From the NCBI GenBank assembly GCA_947505245.1, contig CANNIZ010000040.1, forward strand, positions 1-42,401: a stretch of DNA of 42,401 bases, written 5' to 3'. The first letter of the stretch is position 1. Every line of letters begins with the position of its first letter. The notes beneath the pieces were generated by a model that worked only from the letters and a program-made list of their open reading frames with translations, made no database searches and was not told the origin of the DNA. This DNA is from Pseudomonadota bacterium (GTDB taxonomy: Bacteria > Myxococcota_A > UBA796 > GCA-2862545). Shown here one piece after another: positions 1 to 10,800 of the stretch. A program made the translations under genes and the position numbers.

Positions 1-1
1 C

Positions 2-2749
2 ACCGTCAAGAACTACCTTGACAACGACGACGACGGCGACGGCATCCTGACCGCGACGGAAGGCACGGTCCTCGACTCCGACGGCGATACGATCAAGAAC
101 TACCTTGACAACGACGACGACGGCGACACCGTGCTCACCGCGACGGAAGGCACGGTCCTCGACACTGACGGCGACACGGTCAAGAACTACCTTGACAACG
201 ACGACGACGGCGACGGCATCCTGACCGCGACGGAAGGGTCGGTGTTGGACACGGACGGCGACACGAAGAAGAACTACCTTGACAACGACGACGACGGCGA
301 CGGCATCCTGACCGCAACGGAAGGGTCGGTGTTGGACACCGACGGCGACACGGTCAAGAACTACCTTGACAACGACGACGACGGTGACGGGATCACCACG
401 GCGACCGAAGGTTCGGTCCTCGATACCGACGCAGACGGCAAGAAGAACTACCTTGACGACGACGACGACGGCGACGGGGTCCTGACGCTCACCGAAGGTT
501 CCGTGTTGGACACCAACGGCGACACGGTCAAGAATTACCTCGATGACGATGACGACGGCGACGGCATCCTGACGCTCACCGAAGGCGCCCTCACCGACAC
601 GGACCTCGACGGCAAGAAGAACTACCTCGACGACGACGACGACGGCGACGGCATCCTGACGCTGACCGAAGGGACCGTGCTCGATACAGACAGCGACACG
701 ATCAAGAACTACCTCGACAACGATGACGACGGCGACACTGTTCTTACGCTCACCGAAGGCGCGGTGCTCGACACCGATACCGACGGCAAGAAGAACTACC
801 TGGACAACGACGATGACGGTGACGGCATCCTGACGGCCACCGAGGGGGCCGTGCTCGACACCGACGGCGACACGAAGAAAAATTACCTTGACGACGACGA
901 CGACGGGGACGCCATCCTGACCGCGACGGAGGGTTCGGTCACGGACACCGACGGCGACACGGTCAAGAACTACCTCGACAACGATGACGATGGCGACACC
1001 GTGTTGACGTTGACCGAAGGCTCCGTCCTCGACACGGACGGCGACACGATCAAGAACTACCTTGACAACGACGATGACGGGGACGGCATCCTGACGGCCA
1101 CCGAGGGGGCCGTGCTCGACACCGACGGGGATACCAAGAAGAACTACCTTGACGACGACGACGACGGCGACGGCGTTCCGACGTTGACCGAAGGCTCCGT
1201 GCTCGACACGGACGGCGACACGATCAAGAACTACCTGGATAACGACGACGACGGCGACGGAATCCTCTCCCTCACTGAGGGGGCGGTCCTCGACACCGAC
1301 GGCGATACCAAGAAGAACTACCTCGACAACGACGACGACGGCGACGGCGTCCTCACGTCGACGGAAGGCTCGGTCCTCGACACGGACGGCGACACGATCA
1401 AGAACTACCTGGACAACGACGACGACGGCGACGGCATCCTCACGTCGGCGGAAGGCTCGGTCCTTGACACCGACGGCGACACCAAGAAGAACTACCTCGA
1501 TGACGATGACGACGGCGACGGCATCCTCACGGTCACCGAGGGCGCTGTCACGGACACGGACGGCGATACGATCAAGAACTACCTGGACAACGATGACGAC
1601 GGCGACGGCGTCCTCACGGTGACCGAAGGCGCCGTGCTCGACACGGACGGCGACACGGTCAAGAACTACCTGGACAACGACGACGACGGGGACGGCGTCG
1701 TCACGTTGACCGAGGGCGGTGTACTGGACACGGACGCGGACGGCAAGAAGGACTATCTCGACGACGATGACGACGGCGATGGCATCCTGACGGCGACGGA
1801 AGGCGCCGTGCTGGACACGGACGCGGATGGAAAGAAGAACTACCTCGACAACGACGATGACGGCGACGGCATCCTGACCGCAACCGAGGGAACTGTCGTC
1901 GACACGGACACCGACGGCAAGAAGAACTACCTCGACAACGACGACGACGGCGACGGCGTCCTGACCCTGACGGAAGGCGCGGTGATCGACACCGACGCCA
2001 ACGGAACCAAGGACTACCTCGACGACGACGACGACGGCGACGGTATCCTCACCCTTACCGAGGGCGCCGTGTTGGACACGGACGCGGACGGCAAGAAGAA
2101 CTACCTCGACAACGACGACGACGGCGACGGCGTCCTGACCTTGACCGAAGGTGCTGTGCTCGACACGGATGTGGACGGCAAGAAGAACTACCTCGACAAC
2201 GACGACGACGGCGACGGCGTCCTGACGCTGACCGAAGGTGCGGTGCTCGACACCGACTCGGATGGCAAGAAGAATTTCCTCGACGACGATGACGACGGTG
2301 ACGGCGTTCTGACGCTGACCGAAGGAGCCGTGCTCGACACCGACTCAGACGGGAAGAAGAACTACCTCGACGACGACGACGACGGCGACGGCATCCTCAC
2401 CGCGACCGAAGGCGTCGTGCTCGACACGGACGCCGACACAATCAAGAACTACCTGGACAACGACGACGACGGCGACGGTATTGTGACCTTGACCGAAGGC
2501 GCGGTCCTCGACACCGACGGTGACGCCAAGAAGAATTACCTGGACAACGACGACGACGGCGACGGCGTCCTCACGTTGACGGAAGGCGCCGTGCTCGACA
2601 CGGACGCCGACACGATCAAGAACTACCTGGACAACGACGACGACGGCGACAGCATCCTCACGCTGACGGAAGGCGCGGCGCTGGACACCGACGCGGACGG
2701 GAAGAAGAACTACCTCGACAATGACGACGATAACGACGGCATCCTCACA
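2..2749 (+). repeat. Indel-free 87-bp tandem array (32 units of 29 residues)
   Basis: The codon for the Lys of KNYL recurs from nt 8 to nt 2705, which is exactly 31 periods of 87 bp with no insertion or deletion. The array continues past the left edge. Units differ mainly in the four residues before KNYL (DTVK, DTIK, DTKK, ADGKK) and in the ATEG/LTEG turn. Between about 1020 and 1560 the TIK and TKK forms alternate, giving a 174-bp dimer. Confidence 0.95.
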
Positions 2750-5700
2750 AAACTGGAAGACCCGAACGCCAACGGGAACCCGCTGGATGACGCCTCGGAC
2801 GCCGACGGCGCTCCCGACTACCTCGACAACGACGACGACGGCGACGGACTGCTCACCAGCCTCGAAGACATTGACACAAGCGGCGTGTGGACGGACGACA
2901 ACACGGACGGGGATGCGCTCCCGAACTACCGCGATGCCGACGACGACGGCGACACCGTCTCCACGGCGAACGAAGACGTCAACAAGAACGGTCTGTGGAC
3001 CGACAACACCGACGGCGACGCGACGCCCGACTACCTGGACAGCGACGACGACGGCGACGGCATCCTCACGAAGTTGGAAGACCCGGACAGCAACGGGAAC
3101 CCGATGAACGACGCGTCCGACGCGGACGGCATCCCCGACTACCGCGACTCGGATGACGACGGCGACGGTCTGGTCACGCTGCTTGAAGACGTCAACAAGA
3201 ACGCTAACTGGTTTGACGACAAGTCCGATGCGGACGCGTTGCCTGACTACCGCGACGCGGACGACGACGGCGACGGCGTGTTGACCTCGATTGAGGACGC
3301 CGACGGCAACAAGCTTTGGACCGACGATACGGACTCCGATGGCACGCCGAACTACCGCGACACCGACGATGACGGTGACACGGTGGTCACGGCCAACGAA
3401 GACGTGAACAAGAACCTGAACTGGCTCGACGACGACACCGATGCCGATGGTAAGAAGGATTACCTCGACAACGACGACGATGGCGACGGAATCCTCACCA
3501 AGGTGGAGGACCCAAACAGCAACGGCAACCCGATGGACGACGCGTCCGACGCGGACGGCAAGGCCGACTACCTCGACAGCGACGACGACGGCGACGGTCT
3601 GTCAACGAAGCTCGAGGACATCAACACGAACAGCGTGTGGACGGACGACAACACCGACGGTGACGCGCTGCCGAACTACCGGGACACGGACGACGACGGT
3701 GACACGGTCTCCACGGCCAACGAGGACGTCAACAAGAACGGTCTGTGGACCGATGACACTGACGCAAACGGGACGCCCGACTACCTCGACAACGACGATG
3801 ACGGCGACGGACTCCTGACCAAGCTCGAAGACCCGAACGGCAATGCCAACCCGATGGACGACGCGTCCGACGCGGACGGCATCCCCGACTACCGCGACTC
3901 GGACGACGACGGCGACGGTCTCGTCACCGCGCTGGAAGACTTGAACAAGAACGGCAATTGGTTGGATGACAAATCTGACGCGGACCTGCTGCCGGACTAC
4001 CGCGACGCGGACGACGACGGCGACGGCGTGCTGACGTCGATCGAAGACGCCGACGGCAACAAGCTGTGGACCGACGACACGGACGCGGACGGTACGCCGA
4101 ACTACCGCGACACGGACGATGACGGTGACAAGGTGCTCACGTCGGACGAAGACGTGAACAAGAACGCGAATTGGCTTGACGACGACACGGACGCCGACGG
4201 GAAGAAGGACTACCTCGACGGCGACGATGACGGCGACGGAATCCTTACCAAGCTGGAAGACCCGGACGGCAACGGGAACCCGATGAATGACGCGTCCGAC
4301 GCGGACGGCAAGGCCGACTACCTTGACGCGGACGATGACGGCGACGGTCTGGCGACCAAGCTCGAAGACGTCAGCACCAATGGCGTGTGGACGGATGACA
4401 ACACCGACGGCGACGCGCTTCCGAACTACCGTGACACCGACGACGATGGTGACACGGTGTCTACCGCCAACGAGGACGTAAACAAGAACGGCCTGTGGAC
4501 CGACGACACGGACGCCGACGGAACGCCCGACCACCTCGACACAGACGATGATGGCGACGGCATCACTACAAAGCTCGAAGATCCGAACGGGAACGGCAAC
4601 CCGATGGACGACGCGTCCGATGCGGACGGCATCCCCGACTACCGCGACTCGGACGACGACGGTGACGGCCTGATCACGTTGCTGGAAGACGTGAACAAGA
4701 ACGGCAACTGGTTCGATGACAAGACGGACAAGGACATTCCACTTGACGTGCCCGACTACCGCGATTCCGACGATGACGGCGACGGCGTGCTCACGTCGAT
4801 CGAGGACGCCAACGGCGACAAGCTGTGGACCGACGACACCGACAACGACGCGGTTCCGAACTACCGTGACACCGACGATGACGGCGACACCGTCGTCACC
4901 GCGAACGAAGACGTCAACAAGAACCTGAACTGGCTCGATGACGACACCGACGTGGACGGCATCAAGAACTACCTCGACGCGGATGACGATGGCGACGGGA
5001 TCCTGACCAAGCTCGAGGACCCGAACGCGGACGGCAACCCGATGAATGACTCGTCCGACGCGGACGGGATCAACGACTACCTCGACAACGATGACGACAA
5101 CGACGGCCTGGCCACCAAGCTGGAAGACGTCAGCGGCAACGGGGTCTGGACGGACGACAACACGGACAGCGACACGTTGCCGAACTACCGCGACACGGAC
5201 GACGACGGCGACACCGTGCCGACGGCGAACGAAGACGTCGACGCGAACAAGCTGTGGACGGACGACACGGACGCCGACGGCAAGCCGAACCACCTCGACT
5301 CGGACGACGACAACGACGGCATCGTCACCAAGCTCGAGGATCCCAACAAGAACAACAACCCGATGGACGACAACACCGACGGTGACGTGTTCAAGTCGAC
5401 CACGGCCGGCACCGGTCCCGACTATCTGGACAGCGACGATGACAACGACGGTGTTGTCACCAAGCTCGAGGACGTTGATACGAGCGGTGTTTGGGACGAC
5501 GACACCGACGGTGACGCGGTGCCCAACTACCGCGACACGGACGACGACAACGACACCGTGTTGACCATCAACGAAGATCTCGACAAGAACGGCCTGTGGA
5601 CCGAAGACACGGACGGCGACACGAAGTTCAACTACCTCGACAACGATGACGACGGCGACACCATCCTCACCAAGGACGAGGACTCGAACAAGGACAACGA

Positions 5701-7717
5701 CCCTCGCAACGACGACGTCGACGCGGACGGGAAGGCCAACTACCTCGACACCGATTCCGACGCGGACGGGTGGAGCGACGCGATCGAAGCGCCGGCGGGC
5801 GTTCTCGTCAATACGGACGCCGATCTCACGGTCGGTGGCAAGCCGAACAGCGACTACATCGACACCGACTCCGACGCGGACGGCGTGCTCGACGCGCTCG
5901 AGGCCAAGGAGGCCGACGGCACTCAGACCGACACGGACGCGGACTCCAAGCCGAACCGGGTCGACAACGACGACGACGGCGACAGCATCCTGACGGGCGA
6001 CGCGAGCCTGGGTGAGGCGTTCACGAGCGTCAACACCGACGGGGACACGAAGCCGAACTACCTCGACGCGGACGACGACAACGACGGTATCGGCACGCTG
6101 TACGAGCGCGAGCAACTCCTCAGAGACGGCGGACCCAACCTGTTGGGTTACGCCCAGGACCACCTGGATCCCGACAGCGACGACGACGCCGTACTCGACG
6201 GCGACGAGTGGTCCGGCATGGAGCGGGGCGTCCAGCAGGGCGACGACAACAATCCGCGCGACACCGACGGTGACACCTTCATCAACGCGCTCGACGACGA
6301 CGACGACGACGATGGGATTCTGACGGTTGTGGAAGGTGGCGAAGGCCCACAGAATGACGCTGACGGCGACCCGACGAAGAACTGCATTTCTGCGCCGGAT
6401 GGCATGCCGAACTACCTGGACCTGGACAGCGACGGCGACGCGAAGGACACCGGCGCGGTGACCAAGGACACCAAGAGCAACGGGCCCGACGGCAACGCGA
6501 AGGGCTACGAGAGTTACGAGAACGACATCGACGAAGATGGCATTTCCGACGCGCTCGACTGCAATGACGCGGACGGCTGCGACGGCGACCCGGACGGCGA
6601 TGGGCTTTCCAACTGCGAAGAGCGGGCTCTCGGCTCGAACGGCGCCTCGCCGGACAGCGATGGCGACGGCATTAACGACGGCGTAGAGGTCGGAACACTC
6701 GCGTTCCCCGTGAACACGGACGGGGACCTGAAATGGGAAGACGCCGACAAGGACGGCGTGACGGACGGCGGCACGTGGAACGACGCGAACGGAGACAAGA
6801 ACATCGACGCGTCGGAGTGGACGGGCTCGTTGTGGAACGACAAGAACGCAAACGGTCGCGTCGACGCGGGCGAAGGTGAGATTCGTAAGCAATACGACCT
6901 GATCGACGCCGACGACGACGGCGATCACGTACCTACCGATATCGAAATCCTTGGTGAGGCTGGGAAGGGCTCGGGCACGGTTGCGAGCCCGGCCGACACC
7001 GACCTTGACGGTACGCCGGACTACCTCGACAGCGACGACGACAACGACGGTATCCTGTCCGTCGACGAAGACTCCCTCACGCCCAATAACGACCCGACGG
7101 ACGAAGACAGCGATCTTGACGGGGTGCCAGACTACCTCGACAACAACCCGTGCAACGGCCCCGAAGGCGACTGCGATGGTGATGGCCTCACGAACGGTGA
7201 GGAGGCCACCTTCGGACTCAATCCCGACAGCGTCGACAGCGACGGCGACGGCACGCCGGATGACCTCGAGTGGTGCCGCGAAAACGTCGACTGCAACCTG
7301 CACACCCGCGCGGAAGGTGAAACGCCGACGGATGCCACGGACAGCGACGGTGATGGCACCCCGGACGTGCTGGACACGGACGACGACGGCGACGGCCTGG
7401 CGTCGGTCGACGAGGGTGACGCTGACGTTGACGGGGACGGAAAGCCCAACGCGCAGGACGACGACAGCGACAATGACGGCACGCTCGACAAGGACGAGAG
7501 CCTCACCGTGGACGGCGACTGCGACGGCTCGCCGGACGCGTGGGACGCAGACAACACGGACGGGCCGTGTGTTCAGGACGCCCGTACACAGGACGGCGTG
7601 CCGAAACTCGACGACAAGGTGCCGGCCTGCGCGTGTCAGTCCAGCTCCAACGCCTCGTTCGCCGCCTGGGGTGCCTTGCTTGGGCTGGTCGGGTTGGTTC
7701 GCCGCCGCCGCAGCTAA
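2..7717 (+). CDS. Giant TSP3-repeat surface protein with MYXO-CTERM tail (5' truncated by window edge)
   Basis: The frame is open from the left window edge, so the start codon and N-terminus lie outside; the first GTG at 131 is internal to the repeats. At least 2571 residues are encoded. The order is about 32 units of 29 residues (core [15 protein letters not shown] and TEG), then 35/36-residue units with an ED turn and a YRD/YLD-DDDGD core, then from about nt 6075 a less repetitive acidic region with scattered Cys. The last 29 residues form CxC, a hydrophobic helix and RRRRS, matching the MYXO-CTERM sorting signal of Myxococcota. Asp-rich DxDxDG-like loops are the calcium-binding signature of thrombospondin type 3 repeats, so an exported, calcium-stiffened surface or matrix protein is the natural reading. 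The binding partner is unknown. The gene is a paralogue of the next one downstream and ends in a strong terminator. Confidence 0.93.
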   Translation, partial: TVKNYLDNDDDGDGILTATEGTVLDSDGDTIKNYLDNDDDGDTVLTATEGTVLDTDGDTVKNYLDNDDDGDGILTATEGSVLDTDGDTKKNYLDNDDDGDGILTATEGSVLDTDGDTVKNYLDNDDDGDGITTATEGSVLDTDADGKKNYLDDDDDGDGVLTLTEGSVLDTNGDTVKNYLDDDDDGDGILTLTEGALTDTDLDGKKNYLDDDDDGDGILTLTEGTVLDTDSDTIKNYLDNDDDGDTVLTLTEGAVLDTDTDGKKNYLDNDDDGDGILTATEGAVLDTDGDTKKNYLDDDDDGDAILTATEGSVTDTDGDTVKNYLDNDDDGDTVLTLTEGSVLDTDGDTIKNYLDNDDDGDGILTATEGAVLDTDGDTKKNYLDDDDDGDGVPTLTEGSVLDTDGDTIKNYLDNDDDGDGILSLTEGAVLDTDGDTKKNYLDNDDDGDGVLTSTEGSVLDTDGDTIKNYLDNDDDGDGILTSAEGSVLDTDGDTKKNYLDDDDDGDGILTVTEGAVTDTDGDTIKNYLDNDDDGDGVLTVTEGAVLDTDGDTVKNYLDNDDDGDGVVTLTEGGVLDTDADGKKDYLDDDDDGDGILTATEGAVLDTDADGKKNYLDNDDDGDGILTATEGTVVDTDTDGKKNYLDNDDDGDGVLTLTEGAVIDTDANGTKDYLDDDDDGDGILTLTEGAVLDTDADGKKNYLDNDDDGDGVLTLTEGAVLDTDVDGKKNYLDNDDDGDGVLTLTEGAVLDTDSDGKKNFLDDDDDGDGVLTLTEGAVLDTDSDGKKNYLDDDDDGDGILTATEGVVLDTDADTIKNYLDNDDDGDGIVTLTEGAVLDTDGDAKKNYLDNDDDGDGVLTLTEGAVLDTDADTIKNYLDNDDDGDSILTLTEGAALDTDADGKKNYLDNDDDNDGILTKLEDPNANGNPLDDASDADGAPDYLDNDDDGDGLLTSLEDIDTSGVWTDDNTDGDALPNYRDADDDGDTVSTANEDVNKNGLWTDNTDGDATPDYLDSDDDGDGILTKLEDPDSNGNPMNDASDADGIPDYRDSDDDGDGLVTLLEDVNKNANWFDDKSDADALPDYRDADDDGDGVLTSIEDADGNKLWTDDTDSDGTPNYRDTDDDGDTVVTANEDVNKNLNWLDDDTDADGKKDYLDNDDDGDGILTKVEDPNSNGNPMDDASDADGKADYLDSDDDGDGLSTKLEDINTNSVWTDDNTDGDALPNYRDTDDDGDTVSTANEDVNKNGLWTDDTDANGTPDYLDNDDDGDGLLTKLEDPNGNANPMDDASDADGIPDYRDSDDDGDGLVTALEDLNKNGNWLDDKSDADLLPDYRDADDDGDGVLTSIEDADGNKLWTDDTDADGTPNYRDTDDDGDKVLTSDEDVNKNANWLDDDTDADGKKDYLDGDDDGDGILTKLEDPDGNGNPMNDASDADGKADYLDADDDGDGLATKLEDVSTNGVWTDDNTDGDALPNYRDTDDDGDTVSTANEDVNKNGLWTDDTDADGTPDHLDTDDDGDGITTKLEDPNGNGNPMDDASDADGIPDYRDSDDDGDGLITLLEDVNKNGNWFDDKTDKDIPLDVPDYRDSDDDGDGVLTSIEDANGDKLWTDDTDNDAVPNYRDTDDDGDTVVTANEDVNKNLNWLDDDTDVDGIKNYLDADDDGDGILTKLEDPNADGNPMNDSSDADGINDYLDNDDDNDGLATKLEDVSGNGVWTDDNTDSDTLPNYRDTDDDGDTVPTANEDVDANKLWTDDTDADGKPNHLDSDDDNDGIVTKLEDPNKNNNPMDDNTDGDVFKSTTAGTGPDYLDSDDDNDGVVTKLEDVDTSGVWDDDTDGDAVPNYRDTDDDNDTVLTINEDLDKNGLWTEDTDGDTKFNYLDNDDDGDTILTKDEDSNKDNDPRNDDVDADGKANYLDTDSDADGWSDAIEAPAGVLVNTDADLTVGGKPNSDYIDTDSDADGVLDALEAKEADGTQTDTDADSKPNRVDNDDDGDSILTGDASLGEAFTSVNTDGDTKPNYLDADDDNDGIGTLYEREQLLRDGGPNLLGYAQDHLDPDSDDDAVLDGDEWSGMERGVQQGDDNNPRDTDGDTFINALDDDDDDDGILTVVEGGEGPQNDADGDPTKNCISAPDGMPNYLDLDSDGDAKDTGAVTKDTKSNGPDGNAKGYESYENDIDEDGISDALDCNDADGCDGDPDGDGLSNCEERALGSNGASPDSDGDGINDGVEVGTLAFPVNTDGDLKWEDADKDGVTDGGTWNDANGDKNIDASEWTGSLWNDKNANGRVDAGEGEIRKQYDLIDADDDGDHVPTDIEILGEAGKGSGTVASPADTDLDGTPDYLDSDDDNDGILSVDEDSLTPNNDPTDEDSDLDGVPDYLDNNPCNGPEGDCDGDGLTNGEEATFGLNPDSVDSDGDGTPDDLEWCRENVDCNLHTRAEGETPTDATDSDGDGTPDVLDTDDDGDGLASVDEGDADVDGDGKPNAQDDDSDNDGTLDKDESLTVDGDCDGSPDAWDADNTDGPCVQDARTQDGVPKLDDKVPACACQSSSNASFAAWGALLGLVGLVRRRRS
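2750..5570 (+). repeat. Seven-unit higher-order repeat of 750 bp (250 residues)
   Basis: Units are of seven recognisable kinds in fixed order: EDPN-GNP, ED-GVW, NEDVNKNGLW, EDP-GNP, EDVNKN-NW, IEDADGNKLW, NEDVNKN-NW. Their lengths are 36, 36, 35, 36, 36, 35 and 36 residues, total 250. Super-copies begin at 2750, 3500, 4250 and 5009. The third is 759 bp because its fifth unit carries three extra residues (IPLDV for AL). The fourth copy decays after about four units. DNA similarity between super-copies is visibly high. Confidence 0.93.
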
Positions 7718-7739
7718 GGGTCGGCGGGTAGTTCGTTGC

Positions 7740-7772
7740 GCGGTAGGCGATGTGCATCGCCTGCCGCTTTTT
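7740..7772 (+). terminator. Intrinsic terminator after the first giant gene
   Basis: A 12-bp stem, GCGGTAGGCGAT against ATCGCCTGCCGC with one T-G wobble, closes a four-base GTGC loop and is followed by five T residues. It lies 23 bp after the stop codon. It should insulate the second giant gene, which then needs its own promoter in or just after this hairpin. Confidence 0.88.
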
Positions 7773-7802
7773 GGTGCTAGGCTCTAGCTTTGGGAGGGTG
7801 CC

Positions 7803-10800
7803 ATGGCGCCTCGTTACGTTCGGCTGCTCGGGCTTATGGGCGTCGCGGCGCTGACGGATTGCGCGGGTTCTTCCGGCCAGGTATCGCGCGACACGGCATC
7901 CCCGGCTGGGGACGTGCCTGATTCGGCCGACCCAAGCGGTGTGGTTCGCCTGGCTGGACGCGCGGCCTACACCATCGGCGTGGAAGGCCACGGCTTGTCT
8001 GCGATGTCACCCGCCTGGGGCTTGCGAACGAGTTGGGACGCCGGCGGTGCGCATGTCCTGGCGGTCGGTACCGAAGACGACCTGGACCTTTCGTTCGTCG
8101 CCTGGGGCCGTGAGGGCGAGCTTCGTGCAGCGGCGCCGGTGGTGCCGGAGCTGGGCGCCTGTCTTTCGACCGACCCGGTCGACGCGACCGGCCGCTGCCT
8201 CGCCCGGGCCGAATACCGTCGCGGCGAAGTGGTGGAGTGGTGGACGAACGGCCCCGTCGGCCTGCAGCAGGGTTGGGAGTTGTGGGACCGGCCTGAGGGG
8301 AGCGGCGCGCTGGTCTTTGACGTTGAAGCAAGGGGTTCTGACGTGTTTGTGGGGGACGATGGCCTGTCGGCGACGTTCTCTCGAGGCGGGCGGGACTGGC
8401 AGTACACGGGCCTTCAAGCCTGGGATGCAACCGGTCGCGACCTTCACGCCGCGCTCGAGCCAACGGCTGATGGCGTGCGCGTCACGGTGGACGATGAGTC
8501 CGCCGTGTATCCGGTCTTCGTCGATCCCTTGGTGACCACCGCGTCGCAGGACTTCTTTGGCTCCACGATCAACTACAACGTGGGCTTTTCGCTGGCCCAT
8601 TGCGATGTCAATAAGGACGGAAAACAGGACCTGATCGCGGGTGGTCCCTATTCTGACCAAGCCGGCGTAGACGGGGGCGTCGTCTTCATTTTTGCGGGCA
8701 CGGGGACCGCAGCGAGCACGGCGTTCAATACGACTCCGATCACCACCATTACTTCGGCGAATGCAGGCGACCTCCTCGGTTATTCGGTCGCCTGCGGGAA
8801 CATCAACAACGACGGCTCCGATGACGTGGTCGTAGGTCGACCGAATTACACATCGACCGGCCCTACGGTAAGCCAACGCGGTCGTGTTCGCGTCTATTTT
8901 GGCGGAAATCCACCCGACACGAACAGCGACTTGACGTGGCAGGGCGGGTTGGCGGGGGATCGCTACGGGACCTCGGTGGCCGTGGCGGACCTCGACAAGA
9001 GCGGCGTGGATGAGATCATCGTCGGCGCGCCTTACGCTGACTCGAACGGCGCCGACTCGGGTTCGGTGTACGTGCTGTGCGACGCCGACGGTAATTGGGC
9101 GGCCGGAGCCTTCACTCTCGAAGCCAAAGGCTCGGCGGCGAACGCCGTGCTCGGAATGGCGGTGATTGGGGGAACGGACCTCACCGGCGACGGGTATGAG
9201 GACATCGTGGTCGGCGCGCCCTCGCAGGGAACTCTTGCCGGAACTCCCCCCGGTACGGTTTACATATTCCAGGGCGATAGCAACGCCGCCAACGGGTTCT
9301 CCGGTAGTGGAAACCTGACGTTCACGGGTTCACTTTCCGAGGGGTTTGGCCGCTCGCTGGCGTTTGCACCCGGATCGATCAACAACGACACCAAAGCAGA
9401 CCTTCTGATCGGGGTGCCCGATCGCGCTACGCCCGCAGTAGCGGTCTACTACGGCAGCGGTTCCAATAACTGGGACAAGTCCGTCGACCTGACCTTTGTT
9501 CCGGCCGCAGTTGATGACACCGAGTATGGCGTCTCGATCGCGGTCGGTGATTTGAACGCGGACGGCCAGGACGATGTAGCCATTGGCTCCCCGACGGCAA
9601 ACGGCAACCGCGGGAGAGTGTATGAATATGATGGAAGTCTGACGCCGGACATTGTCGTAGACTGGACCTATAACTTCCCTCGCGAAGCCGGCGCTGAGCT
9701 CGGTTACGGTCTGCTGTTCTTCGACGTAGACGGCAGCGGGGATGACGAGCTCGTCGTCGGGGCGCATCGCGCTGACGACTCTGGCTCTGGCGTAGTGGAC
9801 GTCGGCGAGATTCTCGTATTTGACGTGAGCCTTGACGCTGACGGCGACGGCTACTCCGTCGCACAGGGCGATTGTGCCCCCACTGACGCGACGATCCATC
9901 CCAACGCGGTGGAGGACACCTACGGGGTCGACCGGGATTGTGACAAGAACGTGATGTGCTACGTCGACCTCGATCAGGACTCCTATGGGTCTGCGAGCGC
10001 CGCGCTCGTCGAGGAGACGGATGCGGACCAGAAGTGCGACGAGCCCGCCGAGAAGACAGCGAACGTCAACACCGATTGCAACGACGGCACCGCCCTGATC
10101 AACCCGTCCTTCGCCACTGAGGATGTGTTCGGCGGCGACAGGAACTGCAACCTCAAGGTCGGCTGCTACACCGATTCTGACCAGGACTCGTTCGGGGTGG
10201 CCACGCTCGTCGAGGACACCAACGTCGACGGACTCTGTGACGACAAGGCCAACAAGCTCGCCGATGACAAATTGGACTGCCTCGACACCGACATTCTGGT
10301 CAACCCGGGCGCCGCCGAGACGACGTACGGCTTGGACAAGAACTGTAACAACAACCTGTATTGTTACCAGGACCTCGACCAGGACGGATACGGTTCCGCC
10401 GTCCTTGTCGAGGAGGTGGACAAAAATTTGAATTGCAACGAACCCGGCCAGAAGACCGCGAACGATGCGAGTGACTGTGACGACAACAGCAACAAGTTCA
10501 ATCCCGGCCTCGCCGAGGACACGTACGGCGTGGACCGCGACTGCGATCTCAAGGTCGGGTGCTACCTTGACGACGACATGGATGGGTATGGTGTCGCATC
10601 CATTCGAGAAGATACAAACACCGACAAGAACTGCGACGATAAGGCGAACAAGCTGTCGCTCGTCGCGACGGATTGCCTCGACACCGACGCCACGTATAAT
10701 CCTTTGGCGGCTGAAACTACCTATGGCGTCGACCGGAACTGCAACAACAACATCACCTGTTACGAAGACCTCGATCAGGACAAGTTCGGGTCGAGCAAGC

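Noticed and set aside
2..2749. CRISPR array
   Set aside because: The 87-bp units are contiguous and coding, with no unique spacers and no cas genes.
3602..7303. 1233-residue open frame on the minus strand under the first giant gene, and similar long frames at 9330-11588, 12405-13898 and 13935-15638
   Set aside because: GAC/GAT-rich repeats read backwards as GTC/ATC and cannot give stops. The translations are Val/Arg repeats without ribosome sites or homology.
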